A DNA stretch of 64,000 nucleotides, from the NCBI RefSeq assembly GCF_008107695.1, contig NZ_VIRG01000036.1:451328-515327 (forward strand), written 5' to 3'. The position numbers and the translations under genes are program-made. This document shows positions 1 through 9,031 of this stretch, piece by piece (positions within the stretch are counted from its first letter, which is position 1; every line of letters begins with the position of its first letter). The DNA comes from Stappia sp. BW2. Its GTDB lineage: Bacteria > Pseudomonadota > Alphaproteobacteria > Rhizobiales > Stappiaceae. The notes beneath the pieces are model-generated. The model did not search any database. It saw only the letters and a list, made by a program, of their open reading frames with translations, and was not told the DNA's origin.

Positions 1-1
1 G

Positions 2-64
2 GCCGTGCGCTTCGGCACCGTTCTCCTCATCGACCAGCGGGTGATTGCGCCCGCCACCCGATAA
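2..64 (+). CDS. panC: pantothenate synthetase, C-terminal end only
   Basis: The first bases encode the last 20 residues of a protein ending in a TAA, with the motif VRFGTVLLID. This resembles the C-terminus of PanC enzymes, which end in a segment of the form A..FG..RLID. PanC joins pantoate and beta-alanine to make pantothenate. The stop lies 33 bp before panB, which supports the call, because panC and panB are often adjacent and act consecutively. The rest of the gene is outside the window, so identity rests on the tail and the neighbour. Confidence 0.6.
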   Translation, partial: AVRFGTVLLIDQRVIAPATR

Positions 65-97
65 TCCGTCTCAAGCCCCTTATCGAAAGGACGCCGC

Positions 98-907
98 ATG
101 AGCACCCAGAAACCCGTCCGCCGTATCACGGCCCCGCAGATCAACCGCCGCAAGGGCGCAGACCCCATCGTCTCGCTGACCTCCTATCACGCGCATACGG
201 CGGCTATCGTCGACAAATATGCCGATTTCATCCTGGTGGGGGACAGCCTCGGCATGGTCATGCACGGCATGGAATCCACCGTTGGCGTTTCGCTGGAACT
301 GATGATCATGCACGGCAAGGCCGTGGTGCGCGGAACCAGCCGGGCACTGGTGGTGGTCGACATGCCCTTCGGCACCTATGAGGAAAGCCCATCGGTTGCC
401 TTTCGCAACGCCGCCCGCGTGATGAAGGAAACCCAGTGCGGTGCTGTGAAGCTGGAAGGTGGCGCACGCATGGCCGAGACCATCCGCTTCCTGACCGAAC
501 GTGGCATTCCGGTGATGGCTCACATCGGTCTGACACCGCAGTCGGTCAACGTCATGGGCGGGTTCAAGACGCAAGGGCGAGACGAGGACAGCTGGGCGAG
601 CCACGAGGAAGACGCAAGGGCCGTTGCCGAGGCCGGCGCATTCGCGCTTGTTGTGGAAGGCATGGTCGAGCCGCTGGCGGCAAGGATCACCAAGAAGATC
701 TCGATTCCAACCATCGGCATCGGCGCATCGGCGGAATGCGACGGCCAGATCCTGGTGCTGGAAGACATGCTTGGCCTCAATCCGACGCCGCCGAAGTTCG
801 TCAAGGTCTACGGCAATCTCGGCGGTCAGATCGAGGCGGCGGTGAAGGCTTATTCTGACGAGGTCAAGGACCGCAGCTTCCCAAGCGAGAACGAAGTTTA
901 CCGGTAA
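98..907 (+). CDS. panB: 3-methyl-2-oxobutanoate hydroxymethyltransferase
   Basis: This cytoplasmic TIM-barrel enzyme transfers a hydroxymethyl group from methylene-tetrahydrofolate to 2-oxoisovalerate, the first committed step to pantoate and coenzyme A. The protein is 269 residues, the normal family length. It shows the metal-binding [10 protein letters not shown] stretch near residue 46, the VVVDMPFG motif, VKLEGG, and [12 protein letters not shown]. The start ATG follows a GAAAGGA ribosome site. It sits directly behind the panC end, an apparent two-gene pantothenate operon. No defect is visible. Confidence 0.97.
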   Translation: MSTQKPVRRITAPQINRRKGADPIVSLTSYHAHTAAIVDKYADFILVGDSLGMVMHGMESTVGVSLELMIMHGKAVVRGTSRALVVVDMPFGTYEESPSVAFRNAARVMKETQCGAVKLEGGARMAETIRFLTERGIPVMAHIGLTPQSVNVMGGFKTQGRDEDSWASHEEDARAVAEAGAFALVVEGMVEPLAARITKKISIPTIGIGASAECDGQILVLEDMLGLNPTPPKFVKVYGNLGGQIEAAVKAYSDEVKDRSFPSENEVYR

Positions 908-1154
908 GGCCGGGTTCGCACCTGTCGGCTCGACAACCCGGACGCCGTGAAACTTGGATCCGGGGTCGGGGCGCCCGTGCCTCGCCTTTTGAACGCATGC
1001 CCACCTCGTCCGCCGGTGGCTCTCCGGTCCCGACTCGTGCTGACGCTTGGCCGGGATGACGATGGAAAGGTTTGTTTTCCGGCGCTATCCGATGGAAAAA
1101 ATCAACGCCCGATTTCCGGCTGCAAAGCCTCCGCGCCGGGCGTAAGGTCGGGTC
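908..1154. other. intergenic spacer, possible interspersed repeat
   Basis: No gene is seen between panB and ada. The GC-rich core, about 915-1065, contains phrases such as GGCCGGGATGACGA (about 1050) that resemble the short intergenic repeats common in Rhizobiales genomes. That resemblance is from memory; no second copy was found in this window, so the repeat call is weak. Confidence 0.25.
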
Positions 1155-2219
1155 ATGCTGATGACACGACCCAGTTTTGACAGGCTCTATGAAGCGCTCC
1201 TGAACCGTGATCCGTCTTACGATGGTCGCGTTTTTGTCTGTGTGGCTTCCACTGGCATCTTCTGCCGTCTGACCTGCCCAGCGCGCAAGCCGAAACGGGA
1301 GAACTGCACCTTCTACGACACGGTATCGGAGTGTTTCGACGCGGGGTTCCGGCCTTGCAAACGCTGCCGTCCGACCACGCCGGAGGCAAGTGCCGACCCG
1401 GTGGTGAAACCGCTGATCGAGGCGTTGGAAAAACGGCCTGCCTATCGCTGGGGCGAGCCGGATCTCGTGCGCCTGGGGTTTGACCCCTCCACGGTGCGCC
1501 GGGCCTTCAAGCGCCATTTCGGCATGACCTTTCTGGAAATGGCCCGCCAGCGGCGCCTGCAGGAAGGCTTCTCCACGCTTGCCGAAGGCGGCAAGGTGAT
1601 CGATGCACAGCTCACGGCAGGCTTCGACTCGCCAAGCGCGTTCCGCGAGGCCTTTTCCAGGATCCTCGGCCAGTCTCCCGGTGCCTTTTCCGCCAAGCCG
1701 CTGCTCTTTGCCGACTGGGTGGCCTCACCGCTCGGCCCGTTGATTGCCGTTACCGACAGGACCCAGCTGCACCTTCTGGAATTCCTAGACCGTAAGGCCT
1801 TTCCGGCCGAGTTCAGGAAACTCCAGACCTTTGCCAAGGGCGAGATCGGCTTTGGGCGGACGGAGGTCACCGACCAGATCCAGAGCGAACTCGACCGTTT
1901 CTTTGCTGGAACGGGCGGCCGGTTTGAAACAAGGCTGGCATTGCACGGATCTGCCTTCACGCGGGATGTCTGGCGCGCGCTGTTGACCATTCCGCCCGGC
2001 GAAACACGAAGCTATTCCGAACTGGCACGGGCCTTGGGGCGGCCGGAGGCAGTGCGCGCGGTCGCTCGCGCCAATGGCGCCAACCAGATCGCGCTTGTGG
2101 TGCCCTGCCACCGGGTGATCGGCGCCGACGGCTCTCTGACCGGTTATGGCGGGGGGCTCTGGCGCAAGCAACGGCTGATCGAACTGGAGCAGAGCTACCG
2201 GAAGACACCGGCCGCTTGA
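1155..2219 (+). CDS. ada: bifunctional Ada: AraC-type activator and methylated-DNA methyltransferase
   Basis: Ada removes methyl groups from alkylated DNA and, once methylated itself, activates the adaptive response. Residues 1-75 form the N-terminal metal-binding domain, with Cys37, Cys41, Cys68 and Cys71 matching the four zinc cysteines of E. coli Ada within one position. An AraC-type helix-turn-helix occupies about residues 85-180. The C-terminal O6-methylguanine methyltransferase domain carries the active-site PCHRVIG with Cys318. The total of 354 residues is the usual length. A second ATG two codons in could also be the start. It stands alone, convergent with tonB. Confidence 0.96.
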   Translation: MLMTRPSFDRLYEALLNRDPSYDGRVFVCVASTGIFCRLTCPARKPKRENCTFYDTVSECFDAGFRPCKRCRPTTPEASADPVVKPLIEALEKRPAYRWGEPDLVRLGFDPSTVRRAFKRHFGMTFLEMARQRRLQEGFSTLAEGGKVIDAQLTAGFDSPSAFREAFSRILGQSPGAFSAKPLLFADWVASPLGPLIAVTDRTQLHLLEFLDRKAFPAEFRKLQTFAKGEIGFGRTEVTDQIQSELDRFFAGTGGRFETRLALHGSAFTRDVWRALLTIPPGETRSYSELARALGRPEAVRAVARANGANQIALVVPCHRVIGADGSLTGYGGGLWRKQRLIELEQSYRKTPAA

Positions 2220-2316
2220 CGGACGGCCCGCGTGCCGGCCAGTGGCGGGGATCGCAGCAGGCAACGCTCCCCCTTGAACAAGGCCGTGCAAGTGCCGACG
2301 TTCTTGCACGGACGCA

Positions 2317-3420
2317 TCACCGGTCGAAGCGGACAGGCACCTGCATCTTCATATGCGCTACGCGAATATCGCGCGGAAACTTGGGCATGGGCGAGGCCCT
2401 GCGCACCATGTCGAGCGCGGCCTGATCCAGCAACGGGTGACCGGAAGACCGGGTGATGCGAATGCCGGAAACAGAGCCGTTGGAGGAAATCGTGAAGCTG
2501 ACGCTCACTATTCCTTGCAGTCTCTGGCGTTTCGCTTGCCTCGGATAGCGTTTTGCCCGGCGCAGTTTCGCCACCACCTTGCCCTGGTAATTGGAAGTCG
2601 CCTTCGTGCCGCCGTCGTTGGTGCGGGCATCCGCCCGGCCATTGGCGTTGGAGTTCGCGCTTCTGCTGGTGATGCGCTCGCCACCTTTGCGGGCGCTGGC
2701 CTCCGCCCCCTTGGTCTGTGCTTTTTGGGATTTTCTGGATTTTTCGCGCTTGTCCGGCTTGGCAGCTTCCGCCTTGCGCACCGGCGGCTTGGGTTTGCGG
2801 GTCGGCGTCTGTGTGATCTCGGCAAGCGGATCGGCAATGGGCTGTTGCGCTTCGGTTTGCGGTTCCACGGGCTTTACTGGCCTCACCGGCGCGGCGGGCT
2901 CCACCCGTGCAAGGTCGACAGGCTTTTGCTGCGATGCCGGCTTGACCGGTTTAACGGGATCCGGTGTGACCCGGCCTTGTGCTGTCTCTGTCTGCGTCTT
3001 CGGCGGTGTGACGGGCGCTGTCACCGGCTCAGTGGACGTAACGCCTGACACCGCCGGAACGGACGGGACAGGTTCAGAAATCGGGCTGTCAGGCACAGCC
3101 TCGGCAACGGCCGTGACTGGCTGAGCCTCCACCGGTTTCATCGGTGTGTCGGGCGGCACCTCGGGCGTTGCCGCACGTTCGTCCACGTCTTCAATTGGTG
3201 TCGCGTCCGGCGTCACGTCTTCGACCGGCTGATGGTCGGCAACTGCATCCACCTTCGCGCCGGCAACAAGATCTTCAATGGACCCGATCACGGAGACGCC
3301 GCCACCTTCTGAAGCTGCAATCGAGACTTCGTTGGGATCTTTGGCAAAGAAGGCGGCACCGGTGCCGTGCAGCACCAGGGAAAGGATTGCCCCGGCAGCA
3401 AGGAAACGCGAGAAACTCAC
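2317..3420 (-). CDS. tonB: TonB family energy transducer
   Basis: TonB links the inner-membrane proton channel to outer-membrane receptors. The 367-residue protein has one N-terminal membrane segment (about residues 7-25), a long Pro/Lys/Val-rich periplasmic spacer, and a C-terminal TonB domain. That domain shows RYPRQAKRQRLQG, the SSGHPLLDQAAL motif and a final PMPKFP segment. Its start overlaps the stop of the upstream exbD by 4 bp, so it is the last gene of a reverse-strand exbB-exbD-exbD-tonB operon. No TonB-dependent receptor lies in the window, so the transported substrate is unknown. Confidence 0.93.
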   Translation of the reverse strand: MSFSRFLAAGAILSLVLHGTGAAFFAKDPNEVSIAASEGGGVSVIGSIEDLVAGAKVDAVADHQPVEDVTPDATPIEDVDERAATPEVPPDTPMKPVEAQPVTAVAEAVPDSPISEPVPSVPAVSGVTSTEPVTAPVTPPKTQTETAQGRVTPDPVKPVKPASQQKPVDLARVEPAAPVRPVKPVEPQTEAQQPIADPLAEITQTPTRKPKPPVRKAEAAKPDKREKSRKSQKAQTKGAEASARKGGERITSRSANSNANGRADARTNDGGTKATSNYQGKVVAKLRRAKRYPRQAKRQRLQGIVSVSFTISSNGSVSGIRITRSSGHPLLDQAALDMVRRASPMPKFPRDIRVAHMKMQVPVRFDR

Positions 3421-3815
3421 TTCGAGCCTCTTCTTGTAATGAGCACGATGTTGCTGCGCCCGGCATCCTTCAGGTCGCGCAGCACCTTTTCCAACGCATC
3501 CGCCTTCAATGTGCCGTCGGCAGCCACCTTGACCGGGCCGTCTGAGCCATCTGTCGTACCATGTGTTGCCAGCCAGTCGGCGACACCGATCTCGGTATCT
3601 CCGGCAAAGGTTCGGCCTTGCTGGTCGACGATGAGGGCGCCGGTGGACCGGATGGTCTCGTCCTCCAGAATGTTCAGCGGGGGCTCGATTTTCCTGGCAT
3701 CGTCCCGGGCAACCGATCCGGCAAACAGGAAAAAGATCAGCATCAGGAAAACGACATTGATCAGCGGAATGGTGTTTTCCGGCGGTTCGCGGCGTTGTGG
3801 CAATTTCAAGCGCAT
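3417..3815 (-). CDS. exbD: ExbD/TolR family biopolymer transport protein (second copy)
   Basis: This 132-residue protein has the ExbD layout: a short cytoplasmic N-terminus, one membrane helix (PLINVVFLMLIFFLFAGSVA, residues 16-35), and a periplasmic domain ending in the family's VLITRR strand. The helix is preceded by the usual Pro-Leu-Ile-Asn and carries the start of the proton-pathway region, but the Asp usual at the PLIDV position is Asn here. It overlaps tonB by 4 bp and lies 8 bp after the other exbD. Two ExbD-like proteins in one operon recall systems in which ExbD and TolR paralogues form a heteromer. Its pairing is inferred. Confidence 0.9.
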   Translation of the reverse strand: MRLKLPQRREPPENTIPLINVVFLMLIFFLFAGSVARDDARKIEPPLNILEDETIRSTGALIVDQQGRTFAGDTEIGVADWLATHGTTDGSDGPVKVAADGTLKADALEKVLRDLKDAGRSNIVLITRRGSK

Positions 3816-3823
3816 GAGATCAC

Positions 3824-4198
3824 CTATCGTCCCGTCACCAGAATGCTCTTCAACCCGCTTCGGCGGGCCGCCGACATGACGTCGACCACGTCCTGAACGT
3901 TGGCATCCGGCCCTGACCAGATCGCGACGATGCTGTTTGCCTTGAGCGCGGAAAAGAGTTCCGGCATGTCCGCCTTCAGGATCGGGCGGCCGTTGAGTTC
4001 CAGCTTTTCCGGCGCGTGAATGCGCAGGTAGGCCGGCCTTTCCACCGCGCCGCCGCCTTCACCGCCGCTGGAGAGATCCAGCGACTGATAACGCGTGAAG
4101 CTTGACGCCAGCATGAAGAACAGCAGCAGCAGGAAGATGACATCGATCAGCGAGGTCAGGCCAACGGGCTTGCGCCGGGCCCTTGCTTTAAACTGCAT
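3824..4198 (-). CDS. exbD: ExbD/TolR family biopolymer transport protein (first copy)
   Basis: The frame stays open upstream of 4198, but the residues before that point read as the shadow of exbB. The ATG at 4198 overlaps the exbB stop by 11 bp and opens on MQFKARARRKPVG, a typical ExbD cytoplasmic start. The membrane helix begins TSLIDVIFLLLLFF, with the conserved Asp used in proton conduction, and a periplasmic domain ends VLVTGR. The length is 124 residues. It should assemble with ExbB and the second ExbD to energise TonB. Confidence 0.92.
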   Translation of the reverse strand: MQFKARARRKPVGLTSLIDVIFLLLLFFMLASSFTRYQSLDLSSGGEGGGAVERPAYLRIHAPEKLELNGRPILKADMPELFSALKANSIVAIWSGPDANVQDVVDVMSAARRSGLKSILVTGR

Positions 4199-4910
4199 AC
4201 CTCGTCTCCGAAGCCTCCAGCGCCACAATCCGTGCCGAGCCGCGTTCGGCAATGGCGCCGGTGAAGAAGGCCGTAACGAGCGCTTCCATTTCGGCCTGCT
4301 CCGCTTCGATGCGGCTGTCGAACCAGCCGACAATGGCGGAGACGGGGATCGCGACCGACAGGCCGACGGCTGTCGTCAGCAACGCCACCCAGATGCCACC
4401 TGCCAGAACGGAAGGGTCCACCGCCGCGCCAGCGCCCTGCATGGCCTGAAAGGCTTCGATCATGCCGAGCACGGTCCCCAGAAGGCCAATCAACGGGGCC
4501 GTCTGGGCGATCATGTCGAGCGGGCGCAGATAGGCCCTCAGCATGTTGATCCTCTGGATGCAGATCCGCTCGACATCCTCTTTCAGAAGCTCGGTCCTGG
4601 TGTCGTTGCGGGCTCTGCCCTGAACGAGCCGCAGCATGATGTCGGCAACCACGGATTTTCCGCCGGCGGCCATCGCTTTTGCTTCCTGCGGCCGTCCGTC
4701 CAGCCACAGGAACAGCGCCTTGCGGGCGGTGCCGAAGCGGCCGACCCCCAGATACAGGAACTGCAGCAGCTTGGCGGCGATCAGGGCTGCGGCCACCAGA
4801 GAAAGAACGAGCAGGAACAACACCACCGGGCCGCCCTGGTCGACAAGGCCGGAGAGCGGAGACAGGAAGTGCGGCAGGGCCGCGGTTGAGGCATCAGGCA
4901 TCTTGATCAC
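4188..4910 (-). CDS. exbB: MotA/TolQ/ExbB family proton channel protein
   Basis: The 240-residue protein is the membrane channel subunit that uses the proton gradient to drive TonB. Three hydrophobic segments are visible: about residues 24-45 (PVVLFLLVLSLVAAALI), a second around TAPLIGLLGTVLGMIEAFQ, and a third at LLTTAVGLSVAIPVSAI. The last two hold the TAPLLGLLGTV.GM and TTA.GL..AIP signatures of the family. It follows a small secreted-protein gene by 13 bp and overlaps the next exbD gene. The operon probably begins with that secreted protein. Confidence 0.95.
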   Translation of the reverse strand: MIKMPDASTAALPHFLSPLSGLVDQGGPVVLFLLVLSLVAAALIAAKLLQFLYLGVGRFGTARKALFLWLDGRPQEAKAMAAGGKSVVADIMLRLVQGRARNDTRTELLKEDVERICIQRINMLRAYLRPLDMIAQTAPLIGLLGTVLGMIEAFQAMQGAGAAVDPSVLAGGIWVALLTTAVGLSVAIPVSAIVGWFDSRIEAEQAEMEALVTAFFTGAIAERGSARIVALEASETRYAV

Positions 4911-4923
4911 GCTTGGGTTTTCA

Positions 4924-5403
4924 TCAGAGGATCAGGTCGATTTCCGACCGCGAGTCGATCCGCAGCAGCGGCAGGCAGTCCTGCTGCGCGGCATCCTGAA
5001 GGTCGCAGGCACGCACCTCGTTCAAAAGGACACGGGAGATGCCGGTGCAATCGCCCTTGGCAACGTCATATTGCCGGACACGCATCTTGCCGGCGGGCAG
5101 CTCACCGAAATCAATGGCGGCGTAGCCGGAAACACCATCGGAGGTGTCGAACATCACCAGATCGAGACCAAGAGCCTTCACAGGTGTCGGCAGGGTGTTG
5201 CGGACGACGAAGGTCAAGCGGCAGGACCCATTGACCGTCTCCGCATCATTCAACTGGACGGAAATCTCTTCGGTTGTCTTGGTGGTCACCTCGGGGGCTG
5301 CCTTGGCAAGGCTCTGGGCGCCTGCCCCGGCTGCAAGCTGACTGCTCAGCATCAAGGCAATCGCACAGGTGCGAACAGGCACCGGAAACAATGATGTCTT
5401 CAT
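4924..5403 (-). CDS. secreted protein of unknown function, first gene of the TonB operon
   Basis: No family is recognised with certainty. The chosen ATG at 5403 follows a GGAGAGCGAAGGG ribosome site and opens a signal peptide (MKTSLFPVPVRTCAIALMLS, then SQLAAGAGAQS). The mature 130-residue part has a beta-rich pattern, VNGSCRLTFVVRNTLPTPV, followed by GLDLVMFDTSDGVSGYAAIDFG and LPAGKMRVRQYDV, with about five cysteines. It lies 13 bp upstream of exbB on the same strand, so a periplasmic accessory role in TonB-dependent uptake is plausible but not shown. Confidence 0.75.
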   Translation of the reverse strand: MKTSLFPVPVRTCAIALMLSSQLAAGAGAQSLAKAAPEVTTKTTEEISVQLNDAETVNGSCRLTFVVRNTLPTPVKALGLDLVMFDTSDGVSGYAAIDFGELPAGKMRVRQYDVAKGDCTGISRVLLNEVRACDLQDAAQQDCLPLLRIDSRSEIDLIL

Positions 5404-5897
5404 CCCTTCGCTCTCCTGCAGAGGCTGGCGGCAGGTATGGCTCCACACTGGAAAGTCAGCCGCACACCATTCGAGTTACAGATATCTCTCCAGCCGGCAG
5501 GTTCTGGTCATGCGCCAGGCCGCTGGGGCCGCCATCCCGCTGACAAGGCTGCCCCGTCGGGACACACCAAGGGTGGGATTGGCTCGCAGAACTGCTGGAG
5601 AGTTTGGAGGGCTGAGGCGGCCGGTGCTGTCATGAAAAAGACAGCCGCTGCCTTGGCTATTCGTTCTTTATACCGAAAGTGGCAGCCGAGGAAACCGGTC
5701 ACGCCGAAAAAAGTTGAATTTTTTTATCATGTTTTAAAATGCCCGCCAGCCTGCTGGCTGAAAGAACGAAATGGCTACGCTCAATGAAACAGCCCGGCAG
5801 ATTCTGACGCGTGACCGCCTCCAGGCACAGCCATCATTGCGTTGTCAGACAGAGCATGGCTTGATGACTTCGAGACCTAATGTCGCGGAGCAAGTGC
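5404..5897. other. intergenic region with AT-rich promoter-like stretch
   Basis: No convincing gene is visible. The right half becomes AT-rich (about 5710-5745, with runs of A and T) and is followed by the hairpin GCCAGCCTGCTGGC near 5745. It separates the divergent TonB operon and lysE-like gene, so promoters for both probably lie here. No specific operator could be defended. Confidence 0.4.
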
Positions 5898-6524
5898 ATG
5901 ATCGACCCTGCCACCCTGTTGACCTATATCGCGATCGTCCTCGGATTTGTTTTCATTCCAGGACCGGCGACGATCCTGACAGTCGCCAGGGCGACCAGTT
6001 CGGGAACAAGGGTGGGAATTGCGACGGGGGCCGGTATTGCGGCAGGCGACGTGCTTCACACCGTCATGGCAATCGTTGGACTGTCCGCCATCATAGCGAC
6101 ATCGGCGCTTCTCTTCAGTGTCATCAAATACGCCGGTGCGGCCTATCTCGTGTATCTCGGGATCCGGGCAATCTTCGAGAAAGCCCCGGGCGACCTGACG
6201 AGAGGAGCGCTTCCGACCACCGCAGGCCGCGCATTCCGCCAGGCGGTTTTGGCAGAAGTTCTGAACCCGAAAACCGCACTCTTCTTCCTGGCCTTTCTGC
6301 CCCAGTTTGTTACCCCCGGGAGCGGATCGGTCGCAATTCAGCTCAGCGTATTGGGTATTGTCTTTGTCTTTCTCGGATTGCTCAGCACGATCGTTTTCGC
6401 GGTCAGCGCCGGTGGCCTCGGTAACTTTCTTCGCCGGCACCCGGCCGTCTTGAAATGGCAGGGCAAACTGGTTGGCACCATCTATTGCGCACTCGGTGTC
6501 CGCTTGGCATTGCAGGAACGGTAA
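5898..6524 (+). CDS. LysE/RhtB family amino-acid exporter
   Basis: This 208-residue membrane protein begins MIDPATLLTYIAIVLGFVFI and then PGPATILTVARATSSG, matching the LysE/RhtB family signature in which P-G-P follows the first helix. Five to six hydrophobic segments are visible, including the conserved AVLAEVLNPKTALFFLAFLPQF motif. Such proteins export amino acids or homoserine lactones. An in-frame ATG lies six codons upstream, but the GGAGC ribosome site at about 5886 favours 5898. It is monocistronic and convergent with the glycosyltransferase. The substrate is unknown. Confidence 0.88.
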   Translation: MIDPATLLTYIAIVLGFVFIPGPATILTVARATSSGTRVGIATGAGIAAGDVLHTVMAIVGLSAIIATSALLFSVIKYAGAAYLVYLGIRAIFEKAPGDLTRGALPTTAGRAFRQAVLAEVLNPKTALFFLAFLPQFVTPGSGSVAIQLSVLGIVFVFLGLLSTIVFAVSAGGLGNFLRRHPAVLKWQGKLVGTIYCALGVRLALQER

Positions 6525-6809
6525 GCTTGTCCGCAAGCGAGCAGAGCGACTTTCGCTCCAGCAGTCTCAGATGCCTGAAATGTGTGCCGGTTTCGGACCA
6601 TGCCTCGTGATGAACGGCACTCACAGGGCCTCATTGGACGGCAAAAACAACCTCTTGGAAACCGCATGGTTCCACCTGAAGCCAGCAGGGAGGTCTCATG
6701 CCCCGATTTGACGCCCTGTCAGCTCCAGCGAGCCCGAAGCGCCACGCCCTGTCGGCCTCTTCCCTTGTCTCTGCTCGCTTGCGTCGCTGAGACGTTCATG
6801 AACTCCCTA

Positions 6810-7916
6810 TCAAGCAACAGCAAGAGCCGTGAAAGACGGAGGGCTTGCGGCTTGCAAAAATGCCTGGTCCCATTGGCCAAGAACGTTTGCCGTGGAAAAG
6901 CGATCCAGCGAGGGCGGGCCGGCTTCGCAGAAAGATCTGCGCAGCGCCGGGTCGGTAAGGACCCGAGTGATCGCCGAAGCAAGCGCCTCTTTGCTGCCCA
7001 TTGGCACGAGCAGGCCCGTGGTTCCGTCCTGCACGATCTCACCGGGGCCCCAGGGGCAGTCGGTAGAAACAACTGCCATTCCGCTCGATATCGCCTCAAG
7101 GACGACATTCGCAAACCCTTCGAAGCGTGAACTCAGGGCAAACACGTCACCGGGCGATGTCCATTCGCCCGGCACTTGCGTGACACCCGCCAGGCGAACG
7201 ACTTCCTGCAGCCCGAGGTCTGAAATCTGCTTTTCGAGTGCGGACCGCTCCGGGCCTTCGCCATAGATCGTCAACTCCGCATCAGGGACGCGCTCCACGA
7301 CCTGGGCAAAGCCAGCGATGAGGATATCAAACCCCTTTTGTTGGTCGAGCCGTCCGACCGCGACAACCCTGCGGCCCGCATCAGGCCGCGGCTTGGCGCG
7401 TGGCAGCGGCGTGACCGGATTTGGAATAACGGTGGTCTTTTTCTGGATGCGGGTGGATTGTCTTTCACGCGCGCGCTCCGTCATCACGACGACCCTGTTC
7501 GCTGCAAGGGCCGCCATCGGCCGGGTCCAGCGCCAGAAGCGGCTCATTTGCTGAAGATCGAAATTGTTGCGTTCCGATATGATCGTCGGAGTGCCGGTAC
7601 CCGCGGTCGCAAGCACCGTGATGACGTTGATCTTGGTCAGGAAGGAGACGACCAAATCCGGTTTGATCTTCCCCAGGCGTCTACGCAGATCCATTGCCCG
7701 TTGTGCAGCGACAAAATGCCGGGAATACTGGCCGGTGCGGCTTAGGCCTTCGACCTGAATGTCGGGATCATAGGAGAAATATGAGGTGGAATCAGTCGCG
7801 TTGACGGCGATCACATGCACATCATCGCCAGCGGCAAGACGGTGGTGGGCCAGCAGGTTGACGACTTTTTCCGCACCGCCTGCGCCGAGGCCCGCAAGTA
7901 CAAACACGACACGCAT
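6810..7916 (-). CDS. glycosyltransferase, GT4-like (GT-B fold)
   Basis: The protein transfers a sugar from a nucleotide donor, probably in surface polysaccharide or glycolipid synthesis. It opens MRVVFVLAGLGAGGAEKVV, the typical acceptor-binding loop. The C-terminal half has VAVGRLDQQKGFDILI, TIYGEGPERSALE, and the EX7E-type motif FEGFANVVLEAISSG that binds donor phosphate. The 368-residue length is normal. The ATG at 7916 shares its A with the TAA of the upstream LuxR remnant (TAATG), a translational-coupling arrangement. No other polysaccharide genes are nearby. Confidence 0.9.
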   Translation of the reverse strand: MRVVFVLAGLGAGGAEKVVNLLAHHRLAAGDDVHVIAVNATDSTSYFSYDPDIQVEGLSRTGQYSRHFVAAQRAMDLRRRLGKIKPDLVVSFLTKINVITVLATAGTGTPTIISERNNFDLQQMSRFWRWTRPMAALAANRVVVMTERARERQSTRIQKKTTVIPNPVTPLPRAKPRPDAGRRVVAVGRLDQQKGFDILIAGFAQVVERVPDAELTIYGEGPERSALEKQISDLGLQEVVRLAGVTQVPGEWTSPGDVFALSSRFEGFANVVLEAISSGMAVVSTDCPWGPGEIVQDGTTGLLVPMGSKEALASAITRVLTDPALRRSFCEAGPPSLDRFSTANVLGQWDQAFLQAASPPSFTALAVA

Positions 7917-8182
7917 TACGGATCCTTTCTCGCGGCAGAGCTGGTGAGGCCGTTCCGCACCCAATGATTGTTCATTTCCGCGCTGTTCATCCCTTCATGT
8001 TCAGCAGCGGAACGGACCATCTGTGCACGCGAATGAAGGTCGAGCTTATCGGTCGCCCTGATCTTGTCGGTTTCCACCGGCTTGGTGCTGATGTGCGCAC
8101 GAGCGACAATTAAAGAGCTGTAAAAAATTGGATCTCCCCCCCAGGAAATACACAGTGAAAAAATAGCGCTGCTAACAACCAA
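7916..8182 (-). pseudogene. LuxR-family regulator, C-terminal remnant
   Basis: The 88-codon frame ends in TAA that overlaps the ATG of the glycosyltransferase. Its middle part, KPVETDKIRATDKLDLHSRA followed by QMVRSAA, resembles the recognition helix and last helix of LuxR/NarL-type DNA-binding domains, whose consensus reads KTVETH..RI..KLDLHSRAELVRYA. Upstream of IVARAHIS the frame loses resemblance and runs into AT-rich DNA, and no receiver domain exists. I infer a 5'-truncated response regulator that once stood at the head of the glycosyltransferase transcript. Confidence 0.55.
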
Positions 8183-9031
8183 ACGGTCGCGGCTATTTTG
8201 TTATGAAGCTTGGCGGTATTCCATTTTGCTACAAAATAATTAGTATTCGTATCGTCTTAAGTTAAGGCTCTTACTCAAATATAAGTAAAAGAGCTTACAT
8301 TCCAGGCGCAGTCTTGCGGAAAATCTTACGGGAACTCAACCTGCTCCCTGGTCGGACCGTGCAGCCTCTCTCCCACTGCAATTTGGTTCCTGACCCGCTA
8401 CATGAACTTGTCGTACACGAGCGAAAAAATGTGGTTTAGTTAACGATCAATCCTCCCAATTTAACAAATATTACACCATTTGCGCCTCGCAGGGAATGCT
8501 TTGAATACAACAAGTCCCTCTACGAGACGCAGGATCTTTTCGCTGCAATTTATGCTTGCACGATAGACCTGTAGGAAGTGAATATTTTTGATCGTATATT
8601 GTGTCTCAAATAGTAATATTATGATATTTATAGAATAATATTAGGGGGTGAAAAGACTTTACAACCAATATTTCAACGCATACGTGAATTTGTCGAGGAT
8701 ATTCGACTTCGCCAGGCTCGTACATCGAGATACGTATTGATAAGTCAGGTTTTAGCTGTTCCTGGAAGATGTATTCGAAATGCGTTCATCGAGTTCAGGC
8801 AGCGTGTGCTGGGCCCTGTTTTGTCCCGGAGTGTGGTTGCAGGCAGCTGACAAACTATTTGGCCCGAGGTTGAACCCGGGTCATCGGGTCGGGCAAAGCC
8901 AAGACCAGCCTGGGATCTCGGACAAGGGCAATCCACGACACCTCCCGGTATCTTTCGATGTGTCGAGGAGAGCGCTTCCCGGGAAACCCATGGATGATGG
9001 GTCCCCAACTCTGGTTGCTCCTGCGCTGATC
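8183..9031. other. gene-free AT-rich stretch
   Basis: About 850 bases hold no gene I can support. Roughly 8160-8760 is markedly AT-richer than the surroundings, with several runs such as AATAATATT, while 8780-9031 returns to normal composition. Small frames on both strands (8745-9062 reverse, 8780-9172 forward) look like chance openings. The stretch may be degraded, horizontally acquired DNA; the truncated LuxR remnant at its left edge fits that. Confidence 0.45.
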
